In this document: piece by piece, positions 1 through 11,341 of the stretch | How the letters are laid out: every line of letters starts with the position of its first letter | How positions within the stretch are numbered: position 1 is the stretch's first letter | From: Myoxocephalus aenaeus | Taxonomy: Eukaryota > Chordata > Actinopteri > Perciformes > Cottidae | Length of the DNA stretch: 64,000 bases | Reading direction: 5' to 3' | Assembly (NCBI GenBank): GCA_038501785.1 | Contig: JBAMJR010000051.1 | Location: 2,310,001 to 2,374,000, forward strand | Notes under the pieces: model-generated | Told to the model about the DNA's origin: nothing | Seen by the model: only the letters and a program-made list of their open reading frames with translations | Database searches by the model: none | Made by a program: the position numbers and the translations under genes

Positions 1-168
1 GGTATTTCACATGCATGCAATGGACTCTCTTGAAGATGTCCTTACCCTTTTGGTTCTGGCTACTGTCAGAAATGTCAAATACAGTTGAAAAGATTTGCTT
101 TGAATTCCTTTTGAAAAAAAGTTGACATCCTTTCAAATGTTTTAACATATAGCTCCTTCTCTCATCAG

Positions 169-2715
169 GTTATGGGAATGGTTACAGCGATGGCCACGGG
201 GCTGGTAAGTGTCAATTAGAGGAAAAAAGATGTGAGATTAAGGAGGACTCTGTCTACTTAAAGGGGCATTAGCTCACAGATTCAATCATAATGCTAATTA
301 GAGCTATGTTTCAGGACTTGGTTACCCTTCAGAGTTAGCTGACGGTGCTGAGAACAAATCAGGGAAGCGTGAAGGTAACAATTTTGCGGAGTCATAACCT
401 GCTCAAACCCGTAACCGGTGATGGCACTAACCCGTAGATGCTTAAATCTGCAACATTTTATCGCTGAATAAAATAAGAGGCCGTCGAGGACGCACACATG
501 TCCAGTGTTATCCACTGGGTGTAGCTATTGTCTCTTATTTATAGAAACTGACCAGTTTAATCTGGTGGTTTCTGACTTTCTGCTCATGTAGATGCTTTTC
601 ACACTATTTCATTTAAAAGGGTGAATCAGTTAATAGATGAACAGTGTCTCACCTGCATGTTTATATATTTTTCTGATGTTTCCCAGCCCTCGGCACAGGA
701 GTCTACGCTGGACAAGGACAGGGAGCATATGGTGAGATATTTAATGATTGTAGAGATTAAACACTATGTGCCTCCAGCTGCCAAACACTGTTACAAATAA
801 ACACATTTAAATGCTAGAAGTGTGAATGACTCCCAAGACGGTGGCATGATCCAATTCATAACATTTCAATTTAAACTAGTGGGAAACATTTCCAGCATGT
901 AAAGCTGTAGTTTTAAATGTGTTCATAGTAATGTGTTAGTTGATTATATAATACACAGCAAAAGAGTTTTAATCAGAAAACAACTGCAACAATGAAGCTA
1001 AAAATATCTGTCGATCACATTTCAGTCTAATCTATTACTTATAAGAGAAATTGTTGTGTCAAGCTGGAGGGAAATGGCCTCCTAGAGTTCACCAACAAGA
1101 GCTCTGTATGAATATATGATCTGTGTTGTTTGTCACTGAAGCTCCTCTTGTCTTCTTCCAGGAGCACTTGGTGCAGGACTCGACTCAACTGGTGGCAAAT
1201 ATGGTGAGCAGTGCTGACAAGATGACCTCATCCTTCTGTCACACTATTAGTCAGGCTTCTGTCGATGTGGCTTTCCATGCATGAGTCAGATTTGAACTGG
1301 TGGACAGCACAGAGCTGGTTTATAGCATGTGCAGGGGAAAAGGTGAAAAGAGACAAGGGACATGAATCAAGTTGGCCCATCTGATTTCTTCCTTGCAGGA
1401 GGAGCCCAGGTTCCTTACGGTAACGCTCCAGTGATTCCTGCTGGACTGGATGGTAAGAGCTGCATGTGGTAGCAACTTCAATTCACCCGTTGCTAAGCCC
1501 CGCCCCCTGCGAATATCACTATTATACAACATTTCACCATGACTATTTTCAAATCCACAAAACCAGCCAGAAAATAAAGAAAATCAACTGCAACTGTAAT
1601 CTAAAATAGAGTACACTTGTATTGCAGTACACATCATAGTATGTTATATCAAAAATAGCTGGCAGCTGTTAATTAAAGTCAAAGAACAGCTAAACATAAC
1701 TGTTTGACCACTGTTCTCTACAATATGTGATGAAAATTGTACGGAATAATTTGATATGTTGGGAATTACAGCGGTACATACTTCCATGTAAAACAGCAAA
1801 TTGCCGTTTTTATACTTCGTTTTTGTACGGATTCAATTAACGAGATATAACATGTTAATTAGTGAGCTTCAGAAGAGGAGGCTGAAAGGATTTTCTTACC
1901 TTTACTTGGGCCTTGCTAAGCGAAACTAAGCTAAGCTAAGCTAACTGCCTGCTGCCTCCAGCCACAAAATGACCACACAGATGTGTGAGTCTCTGCAAGA
2001 ATGCAAACAGAAAGCGTAATACTAGTGGATCTAACTATCAGTTCAAATCTAAACACTTCAAGGTATAACAATGGACTCCCCTTTCTTGCCTCCACCTCTT
2101 TGTGGCTTAAAACTATCCAAACACTTTGATGTTTATTGTTTCTTTGAAGCTGAAATTGTGTCCCTCATTAAAAGGAATTAACTCCAGCAATGAAATACAA
2201 CAGCCTTGCTTTGTTACACTATAGTAGTTAAACATTTCCCGGCTACCAGAACAGTGGAATAAGTAACGTATTTGTCACCCCCTCAGCTGATGGTGGCTAC
2301 CCATATCCTGCTCAGCAGCTCGGTGCTGAAGGCGCCAAAACCGCCAACAAATATGGTGAGAATGAGTGATTGTGTGAGAGCGATAAAGTGTGAGAAACGG
2401 TTTAATGGAAACATTACAGTTTGGCTGTTTCTCTAAAGCAGCAAGGTGTGATAATCTCATTGAGGTTGCAAACCCTCCGTCAAACAAGATAACAGAGAAA
2501 ACATAACAATGCTACAAGCAAATGAGTTGTTCCCCATGGGACAGACACCAGATATATGTCTTATGATCTGAGATTAGCTATGTTTCTTTTTGTCAAGATG
2601 CTGTCTATTGAAGTCGAATTATCTACATATTTTGTGTTGTTTCAGGGGCTGTAGCAGGATATGGAGCTCAGCAAACAGGTGCCTTTTCATGCATTCTCTC
2701 ACCTAAATAAACTCA

Positions 2716-2793
<78 letters not shown>

Positions 2794-3853
2794 CACACAA
2801 TGCACATCACCCCTATGTGTCTTTTGTCACACCAGCACATCACATTGCAGTTCACAGAGGCGGCTGCATGAGCATGACAGTAATCATTAATATTTTTAGT
2901 ACTGGTTTGTCTTGAATTATTGAGATTTTAATTTTTAAATATACCCTTTATCTGTGCACATTACCCCAGCAGCTACCTCTGAAATCAGCAAAGTGATGAA
3001 AATCATGAATGTATTCTGTCGGTTGTGAAATTGTAACTTCTTTGCTTGTGTTTGCTAAGGTTACGGTGCACAGCTAGGAGCAACTCATGAGGCCTTGGGT
3101 AAGCAAGAAACCCACAGACTTCCTCATTTATGATCCTCTTCCACTCACTTTGCTGTTCATGGTGACCTCATTAGTCATGTCTTCTTGCATAATATTAGAG
3201 TGAACTGCACATTAATGTCATATCAAATTATTTTGCAGTTTTGCACGTGTCTAAATGTTACTGTGCAACTGTTCAAACATACAACATGTTTACCCTGAGT
3301 AAAAGAAACGAGTTACAGCTATTTTTGGAAAATGAACTTTGTCTTCAGAGTTTTATTTTTATTTTTATTTGTTTACATGCAATGAACATGTACTTTTACC
3401 TGAATTGCTTTCACGCCAAAAGTACAACTGCCTGCATTATGGAGTATTTTCCTCTTAAGCGTATGGGGCCAGCAAAGTGAACTGGCTGAGTCCTCTAATA
3501 AAGTCCAAAGTCGTTGTTGCGATGTGTATCCGAGCTGTCAAGCCTCTTTTTCTTGCTGCTGCAGTTTTCTTCTGAGCACATTTCTAACATTGATCTGTGT
3601 TGATCCTTTCACAGGAGAGCAAGCTGGCAAATATGCCGATGTGAACGGTGCCCCAAGAAAGGGATACAAAGGTGAGAATGAAGGAAGGTTGACAATTAGT
3701 GCATGAAGGTCCAGTTAAAGCTTCATAAAACTATTAAAGCTTCCACCAAGGTTTGGAATTCTGTGATTCATTGCCCCTGCCCTCTTGTGTTTGTTATCAA
3801 CCAATCACATGTGTCCTCCTCCTCCCTGTCCTCTCTCTCTTTAACCAGGCTAA
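169..3853 (+). CDS. Elastin/calymmin-like glycine- and tyrosine-rich extracellular matrix protein, 3' part (partial)
   Basis: Nine small exons with AG/GT borders join in one frame: 169-204, 315-374, 687-731, 1162-1203, 1399-1452, 2287-2355, 2646-2678, 3060-3098 and 3615-3671. A last exon from 3849 completes a Gly codon and stops at once (TAA 3851-3853). Every intron is phase 1 and every exon is a multiple of three, so exons can be lost or gained without breaking the frame. The visible protein is about 146 residues, rich in Gly, Ala, Tyr and Gln, with repeated KYG/GYG turns and lysines next to tyrosine. This fits a secreted, cross-linked elastic matrix protein. Tiny symmetric exons are known from elastins and from the fish-specific notochord-sheath protein calymmin; I favour calymmin or a relative but cannot prove it. 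The C-terminus lacks the basic end of elastin. The 5' part, including the signal peptide, lies outside the window. Confidence 0.6.
1760..2070. repeat. Dispersed teleost repeat with AAGCTAAGCTAAGCTAA core
   Basis: The phrases GCTAAGCGAAACTAAGCTAAG and CTAACTGCCTGCTGCCTCC are typical of a repeat spread through fish introns. It lies in an intron of the matrix protein gene, and the boundaries are approximate. Confidence 0.4.
2719..2788. repeat. (CA)n microsatellite
   Basis: About 35 AC units lie in an intron of the matrix protein gene, 40 bases after the donor of exon 2646-2678. Confidence 0.95.
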
Positions 3854-4095
3854 TTCAAATGACCTGGACTTCATCAAGTGGATCATTTCCATAGTGTGTT
3901 CAGTGTAATGTGTTGTTAAAGCTTTGTGTGTGTTTCAATCCTGTTGTGTTGTCTGTTTTGTCTTTTTCTCTTAACCTCCATGTCTTTTTTCTGTAAGTGG
4001 ACTTTTGTCTTGTTGGTGCCCCACCAGTCAAATTGGTGGTGATTGATGAACATACATGTTTGTAAAGTGCAAGAAATTTGCCTCAATGTTTTACA

Positions 4096-4101
4096 AATAA
4101 A
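4096..4101 (+). promoter_or_regulatory. Poly(A) signal of the matrix protein gene
   Basis: A canonical AATAAA lies about 245 bases after the stop codon, in AT-rich DNA. The final exon from 3849 would be almost entirely 3' UTR. This places the transcript end before the convergent perforin gene. Confidence 0.5.
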
Positions 4102-4357
4102 TATTAAAATACTTACTGTTTTAATCCAATAAATGATGTGTCAAATAATGCTGAATGGAAGCTTCTGAGTAAAACATGCACACATTGTTCTCTGTAATAG
4201 CATCAACGAAACCTCATCTGTGCACAGGAAGTTTTACCACTTCCTTTCTCAGGTCAGCCTACACTGCTGAAGACTATCACAGCACAAACACTCAGATCAA
4301 AACCAAAAGGGAATGAGATAAAAGATAAAATACTACAAAGAGTTCCAATATTATGCT

Positions 4358-4363
4358 TTTATT
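4358..4363 (-). promoter_or_regulatory. Candidate poly(A) signal of the perforin gene
   Basis: TTTATT on the + strand reads AATAAA on the minus strand, about 400 bases past the perforin stop. Together with the matrix gene signal at 4096 it marks a tight convergent 3' junction of about 250 bases. Confidence 0.4.
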
Positions 4364-4767
4364 CAGGTTAAAAAAACATCCTGTCAAAAATACTCAAAGA
4401 AATACAATGATGTGATTAAAATACATAAAACACACCTGTACATAATATGGATGTATGTATGGATAATAAAATGCTACAACAAATGCACAATACGTACAAT
4501 CTGCAAACATGTTCTTTTATGTCAACGAAAAGGCATACAAAAAAGTAAAAACTGCATTGAATCAAACTCACATTTTGACAGATGCAAGAACTTTTAGATG
4601 ACCTACTGCATGAGCTTTGCTTTCCTGTGAAAGACAAGGCCAGTATCTACAGTACAAGTGGTACTATATGATACAAATACACAGACACAGTACATAAAAA
4701 CAACAGTATCTTGTCGACCAATGCTTTTGCGTGGCTATGTAAGCATCAGTGAAGCCAAACACGGACG

Positions 4768-6843
4768 TTATATCACATCAAACTTTGAGGTCTCGACAGT
4801 GAGACTCTGGTTTCTGTGGGAGCTTGTTTCATCCACAAACACACCCATCTCCAGCAGGATGGCCTTGGGAACAGGATGTGCATGGCGAGACACATACAGA
4901 CTCTGCAGACTTTGACTGATAGGCGTAGGTTTGTAGTCCTTGCACGTAGCTCCGCTCAGACTCGGAGCACACGTCACCTCCAATTTGTAGAACAGCTGGC
5001 CATGTTGCAGGTTACAGAGATCCTCCTTGACTCCAGCGGACAGAGCTACCGCACATGCTCCCAACAGGTCGTCGTCCCAGTTGTTGTCCTGATCCCACAC
5101 TTCAAATCGCACTTTTTCCCCAGAGGACACATCTTGAGAGCCCAGGTCGACGACCATGGCCCAGCGTGGGTAGTTGTTGTTGTAAATGACAGGTGAACGC
5201 TGGACCATAAGGCCGTTGAAGGACACCTTCACGTAGCCGTCCGTCGCCGTGGAGTGGTCTCCCCAAAGACCAGAAGCCCGTTGCACAGTCAGGATGACCC
5301 GTGCCATGCCCTTACGGGTGGGGCAGCAGTCTGAGTTTACGGCTTTGTCGTTGTGGCATTGGCAGACGCAGGTGTCCCGGGGGTCGCTCTTGATGCCGGC
5401 CTGGCAGCGGCTACTGCAGTTCTTTAACAGGGCTTTCTCCAGGATGTAATGGCTGATGGCGGAGCGCAGGTTCTTCCTGGCAGGGGAGTCAGGGGGCAGT
5501 AACTCGTGAAGCGAGTCCAGGGAGTATGAGACTATATCTGGATTTTGTGGTAGTGTGTTCAGCCATTCTTTGTAGGCCGATGGATTTTTGTCAGCAGAGA
5601 AGAGAAGGTCCGGGTCCGTGGTCTGCCCCCCCTTTGTTTCTGTGAACCTGTAGAGGAGACAGTCGTTTCAACAGCTGTTCTAAACAGTACATTTATGAGT
5701 GTATTCAAGAAAACCTCACAAATTATATGAGAAATTACCTGTCGTTGAAGAGGCTGGAGAAGGACTTCTTGCTTTCCGTCTTGTCGATGTCATTCCGGCA
5801 GTGTTTTGCTTGAGTTTTAATCGTAGCTTTCATGCTCGCGGACGCCTCAACTTCCAGACACATCTTCACCTCCTCTACGCTGATGCCCTCCAGGTTGGCC
5901 TCGCACTGCCTGATGCTGGTCACCGAGTGAATACTTCCTCCTATCTTCACCTGGAAGGGATATATTTAAAAACATCGTGTATTAGCAAATGTATAACTTT
6001 GTTGTTCATTTTGCAAAATTGCTTGTGGTTTTGATCCTCTCGGTTCACCTTGGTGACGTAGTGGGTGCCGAAGTTGTCAATCAGTTTGTAAAATCGTTGC
6101 TTGTGTTCATGGCTGTACACTTTCGGGAGCTGTTTCACTGCTTTTTGAAATTCTCTGTGCAATTTGGGACTGCCGGACACTCTGTAGCTGTTGACAGTGA
6201 GACCAGATTAAAAAAAAAAAGACTAATATGAAACAAGTGGAGCAAAATATTGCATTGATTTTTAAAGTTCTGAATGGAAAAAGGTTTCATCCCACTCGTC
6301 ATCCTCTCACCTGTAGAACTCACAGGACATGCTGTGGCTTGTGAAGCTGAACTTGTCACTCTTAGTTTTTCCCATGGAGTAATCAGCCAGTTTAGAATTA
6401 GTGCCCGCGAGCATCACTGAGGCGCCTTTTGTACCCACACCAACGTCTAGATTTGTCTGCCAGTTGTTCTCCACAGAAGCGGTGCTGGCGCTGACCAGAG
6501 ACTCACTGGATCGGTGGAGTGTGGCGGTCACCTTCGTGCTGCAGGACTGCTTCGGTCTCCAGTCCACCACTGACAACGGGAGCTTTTGCTTTTTCTGCTC
6601 TAAAAAGGGGTTGCTGCACAGGGTGCATGTTTTATCCTTGCGTTTCCACTGATTCATGTTGAGCACAAAGGCCCCCTTACGCTCCATTTTGGTGATATCA
6701 AAGCCTTCCCCGGCCAAATTGGTACCTGGAGCAAATTCTGCATCCATGCACTGCTTGGGCGTCCCCTCCATGCAGGATTGATACGAGCACCGAGGGAGGA
6801 ACAGCATGAGGCCGACAGAGACGCAAAGATTTAACAGAGACAT
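4768..6843 (-). CDS. prf1: Perforin-1-like pore-forming immune effector
   Basis: Four coding exons on the minus strand, in transcription order: 6843-6311, 6187-6049, 5950-5739 and 5647-4768. Phases agree, giving 587 residues (human perforin has 555). The start at 6843 puts a hydrophobic signal peptide at residues 1-20; an upstream in-frame ATG at 6909 would bury it. The MACPF domain follows, with the family signature FGTHY at about residues 217-221. Next comes a Cys-rich EGF-like segment (DTCVCQCH). A C2 domain starts near residue 409, and Asp 431, 480, 482 and 486-488 are in place for calcium binding. In the family, calcium-dependent membrane binding by C2 precedes oligomeric pore formation by MACPF in killer lymphocyte secretion. 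The C-terminal tail after C2 is longer than in mammals. Fish carry several perforin-1 paralogues and I cannot tell which this is. No break is visible. Confidence 0.93.
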
Positions 6844-7990
6844 GTCGCTGTTAAGTTCGTTGCTGAATGCAAACTGACGGTTTATTCTGAAAACGAAACA
6901 GTTGAACAAACATGAGCGACAAAGTGAAGCAGTTCATTAGTACACAACTACAACGTTGGACATTAAGTTATTCTGTAACTCTTGTGTTTTACCTTTTATG
7001 GCTCAGTATTTTATTCAAAATAAAGCATCTTTTAATTATACTGTATGTCCCATCGTCCTGCTAACAGTCAGCGATACATGTTTGATATAAAAAAGAAACC
7101 GTCTTTATATCTGGACGTACTTAACAACTTACGGACCATCTCATAATTGTCATCTTTACGGTCTTGGTAAAAGGCGTCTTTTCATAGCTTCTGTCCTTTG
7201 TAAACAACATTTTGGCCAAATTTTTGTTTAAATTACATTTTGGTGTCACTTTTTATTATGCCTGTTGTAAAATGACTAAAGACAGTTTCTCAAAAGTTCA
7301 GGCATAATAAAAAGTGACACCAATATGTGAAAATAAACATATCTATCTTCTAGTGATCAGAAGACTGTTTTACATGTTTTTATCTTCTCGTATTTTGACC
7401 ACTGTGACTTTCTTCATGTGAGTCAGTCATCCTCGTCTTACCTGCGGTTTGTTAAGAATCTCCTCACTGCCACCTAGAATAGAGATCAATGAAATGTAGA
7501 ACTGATTGAATCTTTCATTTCCTTTTAAGCACAGCATGATTCGCACAAGTTTATGTTTCTCTTTAGTCCTTATTCCACTTTAGACTTCTTACAAGTGCTG
7601 ATCAATTACTCTTTAATATACAAACTAAGTCAAAACTTTTTCCATTGTTGCCCAACAGACTGTCAAACATAATTTAGCCCTGACTGAGAAGCCTTTCCAG
7701 TCCATCGATGTCTTTTAAAAACTCAACAGCTATCACATCATTTTCTCTATCAATAAATAGACTTACAATAATAGATGACACAATGTTTTAAACTACCGCT
7801 CTCATGAATGTGAAAACATTACTTTAGAATTACTCGATGATATACCAATAAACAGTTTAACGGATGCTTAATAACTTAACACAATATTAAATATCCCACA
7901 GATGGTTACTTGTATTCAGATAAAGCGAAAGAATATTTAAATATCAGCTTACACTCACCTTCGTCTCGCCTGTTCACCCTGCACTGGTGA
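6844..7990 (-). other. Candidate 5' untranslated exons of the perforin gene
   Basis: Upstream of the start codon, minus-strand splice sites can be chained. An acceptor sits just before 6886. A possible 32-base exon at 7473-7442 has an AG acceptor and a GTAAG donor, and a further GTGAGT donor follows position 7959. Mammalian perforin also has a noncoding first exon. No coding potential is visible here, so this rests only on splice-site pattern. Confidence 0.3.
7240..7323. repeat. Perfect 25-bp inverted repeat (hairpin)
   Basis: The arms at 7240-7264 and 7299-7323 are exact reverse complements, separated by 34 bases. The arm begins TTGGTGTCAC and ends TATGCCTG. It lies in the putative 5' intron of the perforin gene. 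It could be a young palindromic transposon remnant or a structured RNA segment. Confidence 0.85.
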
Positions 7991-8220
7991 AACGAACTGT
8001 GAGCATGAATACCAGCGCATTGCCTTTTAAAAGTCAAAAAAGCCACTAGGAGGTGGTGAGGGGGTGAGGTGATGGTGGTCGTAAGAGAGCAAGGGGAACG
8101 AAATGTGAGCAGCACTGAGAGGGAGGAGCTGGTGGTCACGATGAATTCAAACAGATAGAGACAACATGAAAGTAAGGCTGACTTTCCAGTCAACAACGAA
8201 CCAGAGACCACAAACCTATC

Positions 8221-10320
8221 ATTTCTCTGAAGTGGTGGTGGGCTGTGGCCGTACTCGGTAGGAATAAGAGACTGTCACACAATAATGATGCATTTCTTAA
8301 GTTAGTCACAAATAACGTTGTCTTTCAGGCCCTGAGAAGCCAGCTGCAGGTGGGAGGTTAACATGACAACCAAACGTGTGTAAGTTGACCTCTCTAAGCC
8401 CAACTTATATAAAGATAAGATAGATATCCCAAAGATATATACAAAGAGAGTAGTAGAACAGTGGTCAGAAAGTAGGAAAGATGCAGTGCAGATGTATAAG
8501 CAGTGCAGGAATATCAATATGAACACACCAGAGGTGAGATGTATGCAGTGTGGACAGTAATATACAATGTGTACGGGTTGTAAAAGCATTTATAGTACAG
8601 TTAGTGTCATATGTTGCAGAGTAGGCAACAAAAAACAATCAATGAAAAATGCTAAATGCATTGATTTACATTAAAAGCACATTTGTATCAGCACAAAGGA
8701 GATGTGAAAAGCAGCACTGCAAGGAGAAGAAGAGCCAACTGACATGAAACATCTAATATATGAAGACATTAAAAAAAACTAATTATATTCTTCACTTCTC
8801 TCCTAAACTTTCTACAGAATTGAGACTCACTCTGATGTCAACCACATTATGATTAATGTGTCGTGTGAGTTTGTGTGTGTGGAGGGGGGGGGGGGGGTCT
8901 TGTTCGTCACAGAGGTGTGGTTGTAGGCGGCTACATGTGAGACAATCCAAGCAGCAGAGAAGGGTTAAAGGTGGAGGTGGTGTGATTCATCCAGATCCTC
9001 AACGCTTCTCTCACGTTAGAGCATTTCAGCGCGTCACCTGGTGCCTTCAGGTGCTCCTCGGAAACGTCTAAACCCAAGTGCATCTATTTCTTTTGTTCAG
9101 TAATAACAGCAAAATTGACCCTTTAATGACAGTATTTGTGTTGTTGTCTGAAAGTGAAATTGCATTAAGAGCATATATGAGATTTGAGCGCTACACTCAA
9201 ACTCATGTTTCTGATCTAGTTATAGACCTGATTTATCATGAAATAAATCTTAAAAAAGACTCACATAATTTTACAATAAAAAACACATTTTGATTACCTA
9301 GTATTGACATAGTTTTCATAAAATTCCACAAGTAGGCCTTTGGAAACATTCTTGGAGGGCTGACCTAAACAAATGTCATGATTATATTATCACTAAAGAA
9401 AGGAAATACATATGTTTTAGCTGTAATCAATATATTTGTTATTAATACTAACCTACAAATAATAATGATGTGTTTTTTTTCTGTTTATAATGAGACCTCA
9501 GATTGTTACTGCAAAAACTCCGGCTGTATTGAAAGCAGCTGTAGCTCAGTCAGTGCTGGCATTCAGACTGCTGAGTGCAGCCAAGCGGCATTAAACTACA
9601 CCTAGTAAAACAGAATAAGACCAGAAGTTAAGAGTGTTCGCCTTCAAAATAAAACGTAATCTTTCTATTTTATGTAAGAGAAAGCTGACTAGGAAAAGTG
9701 TGTAGCCCCAAAAAATAAGAGTCAAAGGTCCGCTGTGTGTCTGTTGGTTTGGGTTGTTATAGAACATACATTAACAATTAAGATGGGTCCTATACTCTTG
9801 TGTACTTGACTTACAAAGGATTCCTGCATTTAAGATTTTTAGTTCATATTGTTCTCACATGGTGCTTCAGAAATGATAGGTCAATAGCGGCAAGCAAGAA
9901 TCTGCCCTAGGCCACCGTAAAGGCATCAACAGCTGCATCTTATGTATTTAAGTTAACCGTGTTTAGCTCTACTCAACTGAACAATGAGATACACAGGCTG
10001 TTATGATCGGTCATGTGGCCATCCTGGTTGCAGTCCAGTGTTTCGTAAACCCACATGGGCTGACAACCATTTGTTGCTTGGCACTAAATTATAGAGGCAG
10101 ATTTTGTTTATTTTGTGACAATTTTTTGTGTGTTAATTATACATAAACAGAATATGTTTACTACATTTATTATCATCATTATTCTACTATATCCACTGCT
10201 GCTGTTATTTTTGGTAGTCATAACCTTTTCATCATACTACTCTCATTATACGAATAATGTATGTCATATTGAATGTGTTATAACTCTGTTTCTGTAAAAT
10301 TCTCAAATACATTTCGATCG
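8221..10320. other. Gene-poor spacer between perforin and paqr4
   Basis: No supported coding exon is seen on either strand. The stretch is AT-rich, with a G run at 8884-8897. The part at about 8380-8630 resembles the dispersed teleost repeat seen at 43.8 kb. The rest shows no clear structure. Confidence 0.5.
8380..8630. repeat. Dispersed teleost repeat fragment
   Basis: The stretch has short repeated phrases typical of an abundant fish interspersed element (AGGAAAGATGCAGTGCAGAT, then GCAGTGTGGACAGTAATATA). It resembles the family whose other end appears near 43800-43945. I cannot name the family from sequence alone. Confidence 0.4.
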
Positions 10321-10329
10321 GGATTTTAT

Positions 10330-10893
10330 TTTGAAATCTATAACCGGAAGTGTCGCGGTCGTTGTTCTGCGTAGCTTGACACTTGTGTAAAAGCAATGCA
10401 GGGGACTCACAGGCCGCCAGGGAAGACTCTGCATTTCAAGGAATACACCCAGCTAGACATAATGGTGGGAAACAATTGCATGCAACGGATGTTGAAGAAA
10501 GAGATCACAAGCTTCACGGACCGGACCGCGTGTGTGTGGAGTCACCCGGCTGAAATATCTGCCTCCTCATCCCCAGTCTCAGGACATCGGTAGCCGACTT
10601 GCCCGGCTTGCTAACCCCGCAGTCCTTCTCCCAAAAAAACAAAAAAAACAAAAACGTTTCAGAATCCCGGATCTCGTCTGTTTTTATTTTTTATTTTTTT
10701 CAAACAGCGTCTCGGAGCCGACTCGAGCATATGACGCCCGTTTTCTTTCACCAAAGCGAAGGTGTGCCCCGCTAGTCACTCCACCTCAAAATCTGACCGC
10801 TAGGTCCGAGCTTAGCATCACCTGGAGTCGGATGGACCCGCACGCTCGCGCGCAGCATCCTTCAGACCCGCACCGCCGCCGCACCGGAATGCC

Positions 10894-10936
<43 letters not shown>

Positions 10937-11341
10937 GAGGAAGTGGCTTTTTCAACATGACGAGGGACGTTTTGCATCTCCACCGCTCCGGGCCGTCGGG
11001 CGCCGCACGGACATTGCTCACGCGCCAGGTGTAATGACCGTCCCGAGCGCGCGCCATGTACGCGGCTGGCCGTGTCTGCCTCCAGCCTCGCGGGTGACTC
11101 TCACGCAGGTGCCGGCGGTGGAGCGCCAACAGCGGCGGCGCGGATAGAAACGCCGTCGCCGGGTCAGTGCTGAGAGACTTGACGTCGCGGCGAACAGCAC
11201 AACACTTAATATAGTAACCCTAAAGCTGCACCAATGTTGTCCAATAAGGTTTTAGTCGCAATAATCTTATTAAATGTATATATCGGTGTACAGTCTGTTT
11301 TTTACTTATTCTGCGGCGTCCTTTTAACCGCCGTGTTTGCT
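10330..11341 (+). promoter_or_regulatory. CpG-rich promoter and 5' region of paqr4
   Basis: GC and CpG content rise sharply here compared with the AT-rich flanks. There is an ETS-type core (ACCGGAAGTG) near 10343 and no clear TATA box, as in housekeeping promoters. A run of the tetranucleotide AACT lies at 10893-10935. The region ends at the paqr4 start codon. Transcription start sites cannot be fixed by eye. Confidence 0.5.
10893..10935. repeat. (AACT)n tetranucleotide microsatellite
   Basis: About ten tandem AACT units interrupt the CpG-rich region upstream of paqr4. Confidence 0.9.

Noticed and set aside
2661..2915. 84-codon frame with a poly-Thr-His tract
   Set aside because: The tract is a translated (CA)n microsatellite that starts inside a matrix gene exon in another frame.
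4816..5196. 126-codon + strand frame opposite the perforin C2 domain
   Set aside because: It is antisense to a well-supported coding exon with conserved C2 residues.
9535..9600. tRNA-like A-box (TGTAGCTCAGTCAGTGCTGG)
   Set aside because: No B-box (GGTTCGANTCC) or cloverleaf arms follow, so there is no tRNA gene.
10396..10593. 65-codon frame in the CpG-rich region before paqr4
   Set aside because: It starts near a plausible promoter, but no family was recognised and no splice chain leads from it. It is probably untranslated leader or chance.
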